A DNA stretch of 26,724 nt. Source: Acidobacteriota bacterium. GTDB lineage: Bacteria; Actinomycetota; Acidimicrobiia; Acidimicrobiales; SHLQ01. The stretch is taken from positions 1 through 26,724 of the forward strand of contig JADFOM010000004.1 in the NCBI GenBank assembly GCA_022562835.1, in the 5' to 3' direction. This document shows, one piece after another, positions 21,362-26,724 of this stretch. The notes under the pieces were generated by a model, which did no database searches, had not been told where the DNA came from, and saw only the letters and a list, made by a program, of their open reading frames with translations. Within the stretch, counting starts at the first letter, position 1; the number at the start of each line of letters is the position of its first letter. Both the position numbers and the translations under genes were made by a program.

Positions 21362-23398
21362 ATGGGCTTTCGCAAGCGTCGCCGTCGCCGTCGGCAATCG
21401 ACGGTGTTCACCTACTCCGCGTGGGACGGATCCCAACACGGGTTTGAGCTCAACGCCGATGACGTGTTCGGCGCCATGTCGGATGATCTGCTCTATCACG
21501 GCGACATCAATGCTGCGATGCGGCGGCTGCTGCAGGAGGGGTTCACGGACTCCGAGGGACGCGAAATCGAAGGATTGCGCGACCTGCTGGAACGTATTCG
21601 GGAGTCGCGAGAGGAACGTCAGCAGCAATACGATCTCGGCGGGGTCTTTGACGACATAGCGAATGAACTCGGCGAGATCGTTGAGACCGAGCGAGCGGCG
21701 ATCGGCGAAACCCGTTCGTTGTCCGAAAGCCTCGACGACGAGCGCCAGCGCGAACTAACCGCAACTGCGATGACCGAAAAGGAAATTGAGCTCGACCTCA
21801 TGCCACCCGACCTGGCTGGACGGGTTTCGGCATTGCAGAACTACGACTTCACCTCCGCGGAGGCCAAGGCCCAGTTCGAGGAGCTGGTCGAGAAGTTGCG
21901 CGAGCAGTTGATGCAGCAGATGGTCGATCAGATGTCGGGCGCGGTCCAAAACATGTCACCCGAAGAGATGGCGCGCATGAAGGACATGATGGCCGAGCTC
22001 AACGAAATGCTCGCCCAGAAGGCGGCTGGCCAGGAACCGGATTTTGACGGATTTATGGAGCGCTATGGCGACTTCTTCCCGGAGAACCCGCAGTCGCTCG
22101 ACGAGTTGTTGGAGGTGATGGCTAAGCGCATGGCGGCGATGCAGCAGATGCTCAACTCGATGACTCCTGAACAAAGAGCTCAGCTTCAGAGTCTGTCCGA
22201 TCAGCTCCTCGAGGACATGGATCTGCGTTGGCAGGTTGAACAACTCGGCGAGAACCTTCAGGAGATGTTCCCGCAGATGGGCTGGGACAACAGCTACGAG
22301 ATGAGTGGATCCGATCCGCTGGACATGGCCTCGGCGATGCAGATGATGGCCGAGGTCGGCGAACTCGACCAGATCGAGCAGATGCTACGTGCGACGCCGT
22401 CGCCGGGAGCTCTCGCAGAACTTGATGTCGATCGCATACGTGACCTGGTAGGGCCGGAAGCCGCCGATAGTCTCGAGCGGCTCAGCGAGATCACCAAGAT
22501 GCTCGAGGAGGCTGGCTACGTAAACAACACCGAGGGTCGTCTCGAACTGACCGGAAAGGCGATTCGACAGATTGGCCAGGGAGCGCTGAGCGACGTCTTC
22601 CGCAAACTCAGCGCGGACAGGATCGGTGGGCACGAGATCGACAAGGTTGGAATTGGCCACGAGCGCACCTATGAGACCAAGCCGTACGAGTACGGTGATC
22701 CGTTCAATCTCAACATTGAACGCACGGTGCGCAACGCAGTTCAGCGCAACGGCGGTGGAACGCCGGTTTCTCTCAGTCCCGACGACTTCGAGATAGAGCG
22801 CACGGAGCGCACGGTCAGGTCGAGCACGGTGTTGATGCTCGACCTGTCGTTGTCGATGCCGATGCGCGGCAACTTCTTGCCGGCCAAGAAGGTGGCGATG
22901 GCATTGCAGTCGCTCATATCCTCCCAGTACCCGCGGGATTACCTTGGTATCGTGACGTTTGCGGCGGTGGCGCATGAGGTGAGCGCGCTCGATTTGCCGT
23001 CGGTTTCGTGGGATTACGACTACGGCACCAACATGCAACACGGTTTCCAGCTGGCCCGGTCGATGTTGGCCCGTCAGTCCGGAACCAAGCAAATTATCAT
23101 GATCACCGATGGCGAACCGACTGCGCACCTGAGCGAAAGTGGTCGTCCGTTCTTCAGCTATCCGCCGACACCCGAGACGGTCAGGCTTACCCTCACCGAG
23201 GTAGCCCGTGCTACGCGCGAAGACATTCGCATCAACACGTTCATGCTCGACGCGACGAGCTACCTGACCGATTTCGTCGAGAAGATCTCGAAGATGAACG
23301 GTGGTCGAGCGTTCTTCACCACCAACGAGGACATCGGCGAGTACGTGCTGGTCGATTTCGTCGAACAGCGTAGGAAGATGAGCCGAGGCGGCCGCTAA
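21362..23398 (+). CDS. von Willebrand factor type A (VWA) domain protein with Met-rich helical region
   Basis: A 678-residue soluble protein. The very basic start (GFRKRRRRRRQ) is followed by a long, largely helical region of charged residues. Between about 185 and 300 it is strikingly rich in Met, Gln and Glu (for example QQMVDQMSGAVQNM and EEMARMKDMMAELNEML). The C-terminal third (from about 488) is a VWA domain with an intact metal-ion adhesion site: DLSLS (494-498), the TNM segment near 558, and TDGE (582-585). In bacteria such proteins usually partner a MoxR or chelatase-like AAA+ ATPase; none is in the window. The function is unknown, and a protein-remodelling or cofactor-insertion role is only inferred from the family. 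Confidence 0.85.
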   Translation: MGFRKRRRRRRQSTVFTYSAWDGSQHGFELNADDVFGAMSDDLLYHGDINAAMRRLLQEGFTDSEGREIEGLRDLLERIRESREERQQQYDLGGVFDDIANELGEIVETERAAIGETRSLSESLDDERQRELTATAMTEKEIELDLMPPDLAGRVSALQNYDFTSAEAKAQFEELVEKLREQLMQQMVDQMSGAVQNMSPEEMARMKDMMAELNEMLAQKAAGQEPDFDGFMERYGDFFPENPQSLDELLEVMAKRMAAMQQMLNSMTPEQRAQLQSLSDQLLEDMDLRWQVEQLGENLQEMFPQMGWDNSYEMSGSDPLDMASAMQMMAEVGELDQIEQMLRATPSPGALAELDVDRIRDLVGPEAADSLERLSEITKMLEEAGYVNNTEGRLELTGKAIRQIGQGALSDVFRKLSADRIGGHEIDKVGIGHERTYETKPYEYGDPFNLNIERTVRNAVQRNGGGTPVSLSPDDFEIERTERTVRSSTVLMLDLSLSMPMRGNFLPAKKVAMALQSLISSQYPRDYLGIVTFAAVAHEVSALDLPSVSWDYDYGTNMQHGFQLARSMLARQSGTKQIIMITDGEPTAHLSESGRPFFSYPPTPETVRLTLTEVARATREDIRINTFMLDATSYLTDFVEKISKMNGGRAFFTTNEDIGEYVLVDFVEQRRKMSRGGR

Positions 23399-23429
23399 GG
23401 CGACCGGGCCTTGTTTGCCACATGGATCG

Positions 23430-23642
23430 CTATTGCCGTGCGGGCGGCTTGTGGCGTGGTCGACCGAAGCGGATCCAGACGATGAGACCGAGCAGCGGCA
23501 GCGACGCAGTTACTCGCCAGATGAGTCCAGCGTCATGAGCGATGGCATCGAGATAACACCATCGGCAGAGACCGGCCGTCACCGCTAGAGCGGCGAGGAA
23601 GGCCAGGATCGCTGCTTCTGACGCCGAGACGGTCATAGCCAT
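23430..23642 (-). CDS. Small two-helix membrane protein (PLDc_N-like)
   Basis: A 70-residue protein from ATG 23642 (ATG 23636 is almost as good, with GGCGAG six bases before it). It has two hydrophobic segments, about 7-25 and 45-60, and a very basic tail (RFGRPRHKPPARQ). The arrangement W-x5-LPLLGLIVWIRFGRP resembles the short PLDc_N (phospholipase D N-terminal-like) membrane module found alone in many actinobacteria. The frame extends to a TTG at 23684, but the added residues look non-coding. It converges with the VWA gene and is divergent from whiB. Function unknown. Confidence 0.6.
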   Translation of the reverse strand: MAMTVSASEAAILAFLAALAVTAGLCRWCYLDAIAHDAGLIWRVTASLPLLGLIVWIRFGRPRHKPPARQ

Positions 23643-23700
23643 CTCGCCGGCTCTGGGCTCGCTGTTGGAGATGCCTCTGGACAAATGGGAACCACAATGG

Positions 23701-23710
23701 TGTAATTACA
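23701..23710. promoter_or_regulatory. Palindrome TGTAATTACA, candidate operator
   Basis: A perfect 10-base inverted repeat, AT-rich in otherwise GC-rich DNA, in the divergent region upstream of whiB and the small membrane protein gene. It could bind a dimeric regulator; no factor can be named. Confidence 0.4.
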
Positions 23711-23827
23711 GCGTTGTACGCCTAGCGTTCGCGTCCACGCGGTCATTAGACGGCCCATCGCCTCGGCGGTGGTGGCGTCATTGGTCCAGGGTTCGTTCGC
23801 CGCAGGGCGAGTGCCGTGGGGCAGTTG

Positions 23828-23855
23828 CGGGATGGGCCGAACCGGGACCATCCCG
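23828..23855 (+). promoter_or_regulatory. Leader hairpin just before the whiB ribosome site
   Basis: CGGGATGG (23828-23835) pairs perfectly with CCATCCCG (23848-23855) around a 12-base loop. The stem ends five bases before the GAGGAA ribosome site, a position suited to control of translation or mRNA stability. Confidence 0.5.
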
Positions 23856-23868
23856 TTGGGGAGGAACG

Positions 23869-24156
23869 ATGCTGAAACTCGAAATCGAAGAAGCGCCGGA
23901 ATGGCAGGACCTTGCGAACTGTCTCGGCGTTGACCCCGACCTCTTTTTTCCCGAGCGCGGCGCGTCCACACGCGAGGCAAAGGCCGTCTGCCATGGGTGC
24001 ATCGTGCGCGACGACTGTCTTGAATACGCGCTCCAGAACGGAGAGAAGTTCGGCATCTGGGGTGGCATGTCTGAGCGTGAACGGCGACGAATCCGCCGCC
24101 AACGAGCCCTCGAACGTGCCGCTGCGGCGCAGGTCGCCGACGAGTCGACCGCCTAA
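23869..24156 (+). CDS. WhiB-family iron-sulfur transcriptional regulator
   Basis: A 95-residue WhiB-like protein. The four cysteines that bind the [4Fe-4S] cluster are Cys18, Cys41, Cys44 and Cys50 (C-x22-C-x2-C-x5-C). The turn GIWGG (62-66), which contacts the sigma factor in characterised members, is present, followed by a basic tail (RERRRIRRQRALER) suited to DNA binding. ATG 23869 follows GAGGAA by two to three bases less than ideal but clearly sets the start. These proteins work with the housekeeping sigma factor to control cell division, redox response or development. The subfamily (WhiB1, WhiB2 and so on) cannot be fixed with confidence. tatA follows after 57 bases. Confidence 0.95.
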   Translation: MLKLEIEEAPEWQDLANCLGVDPDLFFPERGASTREAKAVCHGCIVRDDCLEYALQNGEKFGIWGGMSERERRRIRRQRALERAAAAQVADESTA

Positions 24157-24172
24157 GCGTGCGTTCACGCAC

Positions 24173-24178
24173 TAACAT
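24173..24178 (+). promoter_or_regulatory. Putative -10 box TAACAT of tatA
   Basis: TAACAT lies 35 bases before the tatA ATG, just downstream of a short GTGCG-TTCA-CGCAC stem-loop (24159-24172) that directly follows the whiB stop. This would give a short leader with the AGGAAGG ribosome site. Confidence 0.35.
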
Positions 24179-24213
24179 TGCCCACACAGGCCTCCAAGGA
24201 AGGTGCTTGAACG

Positions 24214-24381
24214 ATGGGTGGATTAGGTAGCGGAGAAATCATCGTCATCATGCTGGTCCTGCTTGTGCTCTTCGGTGGAAGTCAGCTGCCGAAACTCGCC
24301 CGCAGCCTCGGGCAGGCACAGAAGGAACTGAAGAAGGGTATGGACGAGGGACTGGACGAGGACGAAGACGAAACCGTCTGA
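24214..24381 (+). CDS. tatA: Twin-arginine translocase subunit TatA/E
   Basis: A 55-residue protein. It has the TatA layout: a short N-terminal membrane helix with an early Glu (GEIIVIMLVLLVLFG), the FG hinge, then an amphipathic helix (LPKLARSLGQAQKELKKG) and an acidic tail (DEGLDEDEDETV). TatA forms the pore for folded proteins with twin-arginine signals, together with TatC (and TatB), which are not here. It is short even for the family (commonly 60-90 residues), having almost no tail after the amphipathic helix. AGGAAGG at 24197-24203 is the ribosome site. A TatE-like auxiliary copy is possible. Confidence 0.92.
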   Translation: MGGLGSGEIIVIMLVLLVLFGGSQLPKLARSLGQAQKELKKGMDEGLDEDEDETV

Positions 24382-24394
24382 TCCAATTCTGCAC

Positions 24395-24413
24395 GGGAAC
24401 TGATAGTAGTCCC
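24395..24413 (+). terminator. Small stem-loop after tatA
   Basis: GGG-ACT pairs with AGT-CCC (one bulged A at 24398) around a six-base loop, 13 bases after the tatA stop. A short stem of moderate strength; possibly attenuation or mRNA 3' end protection. Confidence 0.35.
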
Positions 24414-24430
24414 ATGACGTTGAAACGATG

Positions 24431-24462
24431 AACGGCCTTCGAGTCAACGTCGGTGGGCCGTT
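24431..24462 (+). terminator. Stem-loop between tatA and the sigma-factor gene
   Basis: AACGGCC (24431-24437) pairs perfectly with GGCCGTT (24456-24462) around an 18-base loop and is followed by a single further T. It could end the tatA transcript before the sigma-factor gene at 24493. Confidence 0.5.
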
Positions 24463-24492
24463 TGCCGAGAGAGAACGTCGAACAGGTCTGCC

Positions 24493-25029
24493 ATGAAACG
24501 AGTTGGTTCGTCATCATCGAGCCACTCGGATCCAGCAGAACAGGTACCGACCTGGGAAGAGGTTGCTCGCGACTATGGCGGCTTCATCTACACGGTTGCG
24601 TACCGCTTGACCGGCGATCACCCCCAGGCTCAGGACCTGTCACAGGAGGTGTTGCTGCGAGTGAGAAAGGGTCTCGAGACATATCTGCCGGGATCGATGA
24701 CCGGGTGGTTGAGCCGGATCACGACCAACGCTTTCCTCGATTCGACCCGCCGCGCAAAACGCCGCCCAGAGGAACCCTTCGCCGACAACCCCGAACGCGT
24801 CCTTGCGGGCGATGTTGGCGCAGATGAGGCGCTCGAACGGGGGGATCTGCCCGAGCACCTTCAAGAAGCGCTTCGATCGATCCGACCCGATTTTCGCGGC
24901 GCGGTTGTGCTGTGCGACGTGCTCGGATTCTCCTACGAGGAGATCGCACGCCATTTGGATGTTCCCATCGGCACCGTGCGAAGTCGCATCCACCGAGGCC
25001 GCAGCGAACTACGGGACCTCTTGTCATGA
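24493..25029 (+). CDS. ECF-type RNA polymerase sigma factor (SigE-like)
   Basis: A 178-residue sigma-70 family factor with region 2 (residues about 27-90: GGFIYTVAYRLTGDHPQAQDLSQEVLLRV, then GWLSRITTNAFLDSTRRAKRR) and region 4 (about 115-178: LQEALRSIRPDFRGAVVLCDVLGFSYEEIARHLDVPIGTVRSRIHRGRSELRDLL). The linker PEEPFADNPERVLAGD and the overall pattern are those of the actinobacterial SigE-like group, which answers cell-envelope stress. The stop overlaps the start of the next gene by four bases (ATGA), the usual arrangement for a sigma factor and its anti-sigma factor. Confidence 0.95.
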   Translation: MKRVGSSSSSHSDPAEQVPTWEEVARDYGGFIYTVAYRLTGDHPQAQDLSQEVLLRVRKGLETYLPGSMTGWLSRITTNAFLDSTRRAKRRPEEPFADNPERVLAGDVGADEALERGDLPEHLQEALRSIRPDFRGAVVLCDVLGFSYEEIARHLDVPIGTVRSRIHRGRSELRDLLS

Positions 25030-25814
25030 GAGGCCGTGACGACGATCGGATCAGCGGTTATCTCGACGGCGAGCTCAGCGAGGTCGAGTTGAGCCAGTTC
25101 AAGAACGACCTGAGCGAGGATGCGGCCTTGCGCGATCAACTCGACCAGATAGCGGCGGTGCGTGGCCGTCTGCGAACAATGGGAGATGTGGCCGCGCCGT
25201 TCGGCTTCTTCGAGCGAATAGTCAACCGTGAGCGTCGCCATCGCCGAGTCGGTGCTCTGATGGGCGTGGCGGCCATTGCGGCCGCGCTGCTCGTCCTCGT
25301 GTCGGCCACGCCCGTTGCGGAGCCGATCGAGTTCGTTGTCGGTATCGATCAGCTCGTCGCACAACACGCGACAGCGTCTGCGGACATGTCGTCGATGATC
25401 GAACTTGACGATGACCACAAAGCCCACATACTCGGCGAGGCAGATCTGTCCACCATGGACCTGACCGTTCGCCATGCGGTTCGCACTTCCGACGGTACCG
25501 ACTGGGTTCAATACGGGCGAAAAGACGGAACGATGTTGTCGGTTTTTCGTCAGCCTGGAACCCTCGCGGCCGGTTGGATGCCCGACGATGCCGAGGCGAT
25601 GGAGATGGGTGGCGATGATGCATGGATCATGCAGCGACTCGGGCGCGATGTCTTGGTCGCGGAGCACGACTCAATGGTCTTCACGCTGGTGGCGGACGAT
25701 TACGACGACCTGATGGACACGATGCACCACGAGCTACCCGACGCGTCAGGTGGACTCAGCGACGATCTGTCCAATGCTGCGATGGTCGTCATCGACCTGT
25801 TCTCGTTCAGCTGA
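25026..25814 (+). CDS. Membrane-bound anti-sigma factor, zinc-free
   Basis: A 262-residue protein coupled to the sigma gene by the ATGA overlap. Residues 1-55 (DRISGYLDGELSEVELSQFKNDLSEDAALRDQLDQI) resemble the anti-sigma domain of RseA/ZAS-like proteins, but the whole protein has no cysteine, so the HxxxCxxC zinc motif of redox-sensing members is absent. One membrane helix lies at about 76-94. The remaining about 165 residues face outside and include WVQYGRKDGTMLSVFRQPG and many acidic residues, an arrangement recalling the RseB/MucB-like sensory part. It probably holds the sigma factor at the membrane until an envelope signal triggers proteolysis; this is inference from the arrangement. Confidence 0.85.
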   Translation: MRGRDDDRISGYLDGELSEVELSQFKNDLSEDAALRDQLDQIAAVRGRLRTMGDVAAPFGFFERIVNRERRHRRVGALMGVAAIAAALLVLVSATPVAEPIEFVVGIDQLVAQHATASADMSSMIELDDDHKAHILGEADLSTMDLTVRHAVRTSDGTDWVQYGRKDGTMLSVFRQPGTLAAGWMPDDAEAMEMGGDDAWIMQRLGRDVLVAEHDSMVFTLVADDYDDLMDTMHHELPDASGGLSDDLSNAAMVVIDLFSFS

Positions 25815-25839
25815 GCGCCGACCCCTGAGCCGAGGCGCT
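25814..25839. terminator. Stem-loop between the convergent anti-sigma and second whiB genes
   Basis: AGCGCC (25814-25819) pairs perfectly with GGCGCT (25834-25839) around a 14-base loop, starting on the last base of the anti-sigma stop codon. There is no T-run. It lies in the 75-base gap between converging genes and may act on both strands. Confidence 0.45.
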
Positions 25840-25889
25840 GCTGTGCAACCCGCATGGTGAACCAGCCTTTGAACCCTGGCGCCGAGGTT

Positions 25890-26129
25890 TCAGGCGTCGA
25901 CCGATGCGAGACGACGTTGGCGCAGGATGCGGCGGCGCTGACGTTCAGAACATCCACCCCACACCCCGTGCTCGACACGATTCACGAGTGCGTACTCCAG
26001 GCACTGGTCAGCGACGGGGCAACCTTCGCAGACCTTCTTGGCGACCTCGACGCCTACCCCATCGCTAGGGAAAAACGTCTTCGGCGGTTGGTTCGCGCAA
26101 TTGCCCTCAGCCATCCACAATGTGCTCAC
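25890..26129 (-). CDS. Second WhiB-family iron-sulfur transcriptional regulator
   Basis: A 79-residue WhiB-like protein with cluster cysteines Cys11, Cys34, Cys37 and Cys43 (spacing C-x22-C-x2-C-x5-C, as in the other copy) and the turn GVWGG (55-59), followed by an unusual extra Cys60 directly after it. The tail SERQRRRILRQRRLA is basic. The start is GTG at 26129: AGGAGG just upstream is an excellent ribosome site, while the longer frame to 26222 has no family resemblance. It is oriented opposite to the sigma/anti-sigma pair and 181 bases from the next plus-strand gene. It is shorter than the first WhiB and differs in its N-terminus, so it is not a recent duplicate. Confidence 0.93.
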   Translation of the reverse strand: MSTLWMAEGNCANQPPKTFFPSDGVGVEVAKKVCEGCPVADQCLEYALVNRVEHGVWGGCSERQRRRILRQRRLASVDA

Positions 26130-26212
26130 GTCACCCTCCTGGTGCTGTACCCCGGTATTACTCACAGACTCTGTCGAAAGTTCCCATAAAGCCGGACTCC
26201 CCCAGAGACATT

Positions 26213-26224
26213 GTGTGGCCACAC
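26213..26224. promoter_or_regulatory. Perfect 12-base palindrome GTGTGGCCACAC, candidate operator
   Basis: An uninterrupted 12-base inverted repeat in the 181-base divergent region between whiB (minus) and the small hypothetical gene (plus). Such a site fits a dimeric repressor or activator controlling one or both genes. Confidence 0.45.
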
Positions 26225-26277
26225 CTCTGTTGATACCGGTGCGCGACCGGCCGAAAGGTCTTGCAAACCTCGCCCGC

Positions 26278-26283
26278 TAGGCT
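26278..26283 (+). promoter_or_regulatory. Putative -10 box TAGGCT of the small hypothetical gene
   Basis: TAGGCT lies 27 bases before the ATG at 26311, which itself has GGAG as ribosome site (26301-26304). The same hexamer occurs before the aminotransferase gene. No convincing -35 element was found. Confidence 0.35.
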
Positions 26284-26310
26284 TGTCGAGAACGAACCAC
26301 GGAGCCAGCG

Positions 26311-26595
26311 ATGACCGATACGACCGACCAAGCCCCAACAGAACCACCCGTAGCGCACGTAAAAATGGTGTATCTGGGCCCAACGGCGCCCCACTGGGAG
26401 ATTCGCTCGGATTTCGGCGATCGCACCGCGATCGACGCTTTCCGGGATCGTGTCCATGCGCGCCTGCTACTCCTACCGCCACACGATCCTCAGTTCCGGC
26501 GCAACCGTGAACGCGTAAACCGTGACGCAGAGCGTGAGAATTATCGGATCGAGTGGGACCTTGGGTACGAAGAAGAGACCCCCGCCGCCTCCTGA
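26311..26595 (+). CDS. Hypothetical protein, charged, 94 residues
   Basis: A small soluble protein without recognised domain. The opening 15 residues are rich in Thr, Pro and Asp; the core VKMVYLGPTAPHWEIRSDFGD looks like a short beta-sheet, and the C-terminal half is a highly charged helix (FRRNRERVNRDAEREN). It has a clear start (ATG with GGAG at proper distance) and fits the codon pattern of the neighbours. The ROK kinase frame starts within or just after its end, so the two are likely one transcription unit. No function can be proposed. Confidence 0.7.
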   Translation: MTDTTDQAPTEPPVAHVKMVYLGPTAPHWEIRSDFGDRTAIDAFRDRVHARLLLLPPHDPQFRRNRERVNRDAERENYRIEWDLGYEEETPAAS

Positions 26596-26724
26596 TCACG
26601 AGGTTCACGTCGGCGTTGACGTGGGCGGCACAAAGATCCTCGCGGTCGCACTCGACCGGAACCGCGAGGTAATAGCGAAGAAGAAGACTCCGACACCACA
26701 TGGCGGCGCTGCGGAGGTCCTAGA
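26561..26724 (+). CDS. ROK-family sugar kinase, partial (N-terminus)
   Basis: The frame reading VGVDVGGTKILAVALDRN at about 26609 has the phosphate-1 ATP-binding motif DVGGTK of ROK (repressor, ORF, kinase) proteins, which include actinobacterial glucokinases and N-acetylglucosamine/N-acetylmannosamine kinases. The gene is cut by the right edge, so the helix-turn-helix question and the zinc-binding CxCGxxGC motif cannot be checked. No ATG lies before the motif in this frame; TTG at 26561, inside the end of the preceding gene, is the only usual initiation codon near enough, so the start is uncertain. The overlap suggests cotranscription with the hypothetical gene. Confidence 0.8.
   Translation, partial: MGTKKRPPPPPDHEVHVGVDVGGTKILAVALDRNREVIAKKKTPTPHGGAAEVL

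Larger units (their letters stand above)
23643..23868 (+). promoter_or_regulatory. Upstream region of whiB with palindrome and leader hairpin
   Basis: This 226-base region between the small membrane protein and whiB holds no convincing gene. It contains a perfect 10-base palindrome TGTAATTACA (23701-23710) and, close to the gene, a hairpin at 23828-23855, followed by the ribosome site GAGGAA (23861-23866). The frame open from 23665 into whiB has no family resemblance before 23869. Confidence 0.6.

Noticed and set aside
22385..23128. A 247-codon open frame on the minus strand
   Set aside because: It is opposite the VWA domain, whose metal-site motifs are intact on the plus strand; the minus reading is Arg/His-rich and featureless.
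25854..26189. A 111-codon plus-strand open frame over the second whiB
   Set aside because: The minus strand has the four WhiB cysteines, GVWGG and a strong ribosome site; the plus reading has no resemblance to any family.
1..26724. tRNA genes, CRISPR arrays, insertion sequences or phage genes
   Set aside because: No regular repeat-spacer pattern, no transposase or integrase motifs and no cloverleaf-like segments were noticed; gaps between genes are short.

Overview
The window is ordinary-looking chromosomal DNA of a high-GC actinobacterium. Lineage-marking genes are mshC (mycothiol biosynthesis, next to cysS), two whiB-type genes, a DUF3499-type gene, a cysQ of mycobacterial type and many GTG or TTG starts. 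The mix, with several operon-leading genes that look leaderless, suggests Acidimicrobiia (Ilumatobacter/Microthrix-like), but that class assignment is inference. I see no tRNA, rRNA, insertion sequence, prophage, CRISPR array or origin.

Layout. 1-1607: a Ppx/GppA phosphatase cut by the left edge, divergent from an AcoX-like ATP-NAD kinase family gene. 1582-4361 (minus): HAD hydrolase, a small HELIH-motif protein and a large membrane protein (zinc ribbon, dead-protease-like region, Septum_form-like tail). 4445-5116 (plus): a DUF3499-type gene whose frame runs antisense into a DUF983 gene. 4751-6696 (minus): PQQ-type beta-propeller and DUF983, overlapping TGATG. 6768-9363 (minus): mshC then cysS, two members of the cysteinyl-ligase family in tandem. 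9471-14835 (minus): acyl-CoA dehydrogenase-like flavoprotein, yqeC, NTF2-like protein and a large MMPL/RND exporter with an added C-terminal domain.

14918-16839 (plus): a methionine/glutamine-type aminotransferase overlapping an omega-amidase, a classic transaminase/omega-amidase couple. 16875-18386 (minus): type B carboxylesterase. 18506-19264 (plus): cysQ with an apparent ATT start. 19342-21248 (minus): nitronate monooxygenase and enoyl-CoA hydratase, two bases apart. 21362-23398 (plus): a Met-rich von Willebrand A protein.

23430-26724: a small membrane protein, then a regulatory cluster on the plus strand: whiB, a very short tatA, an ECF sigma factor and its overlapping anti-sigma factor, followed by a second whiB on the minus strand, a small hypothetical protein and the start of a ROK kinase cut by the right edge.

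The most unusual features are the recurring TANNNT box 6-8 nt upstream of start codons (nine genes), the cysQ ATT start that fits the same rule, the hybrid membrane protein at 1582-3270, the extended MMPL exporter, and the whiB-tatA-sigma/anti-sigma-whiB cluster with several palindromes and hairpins.
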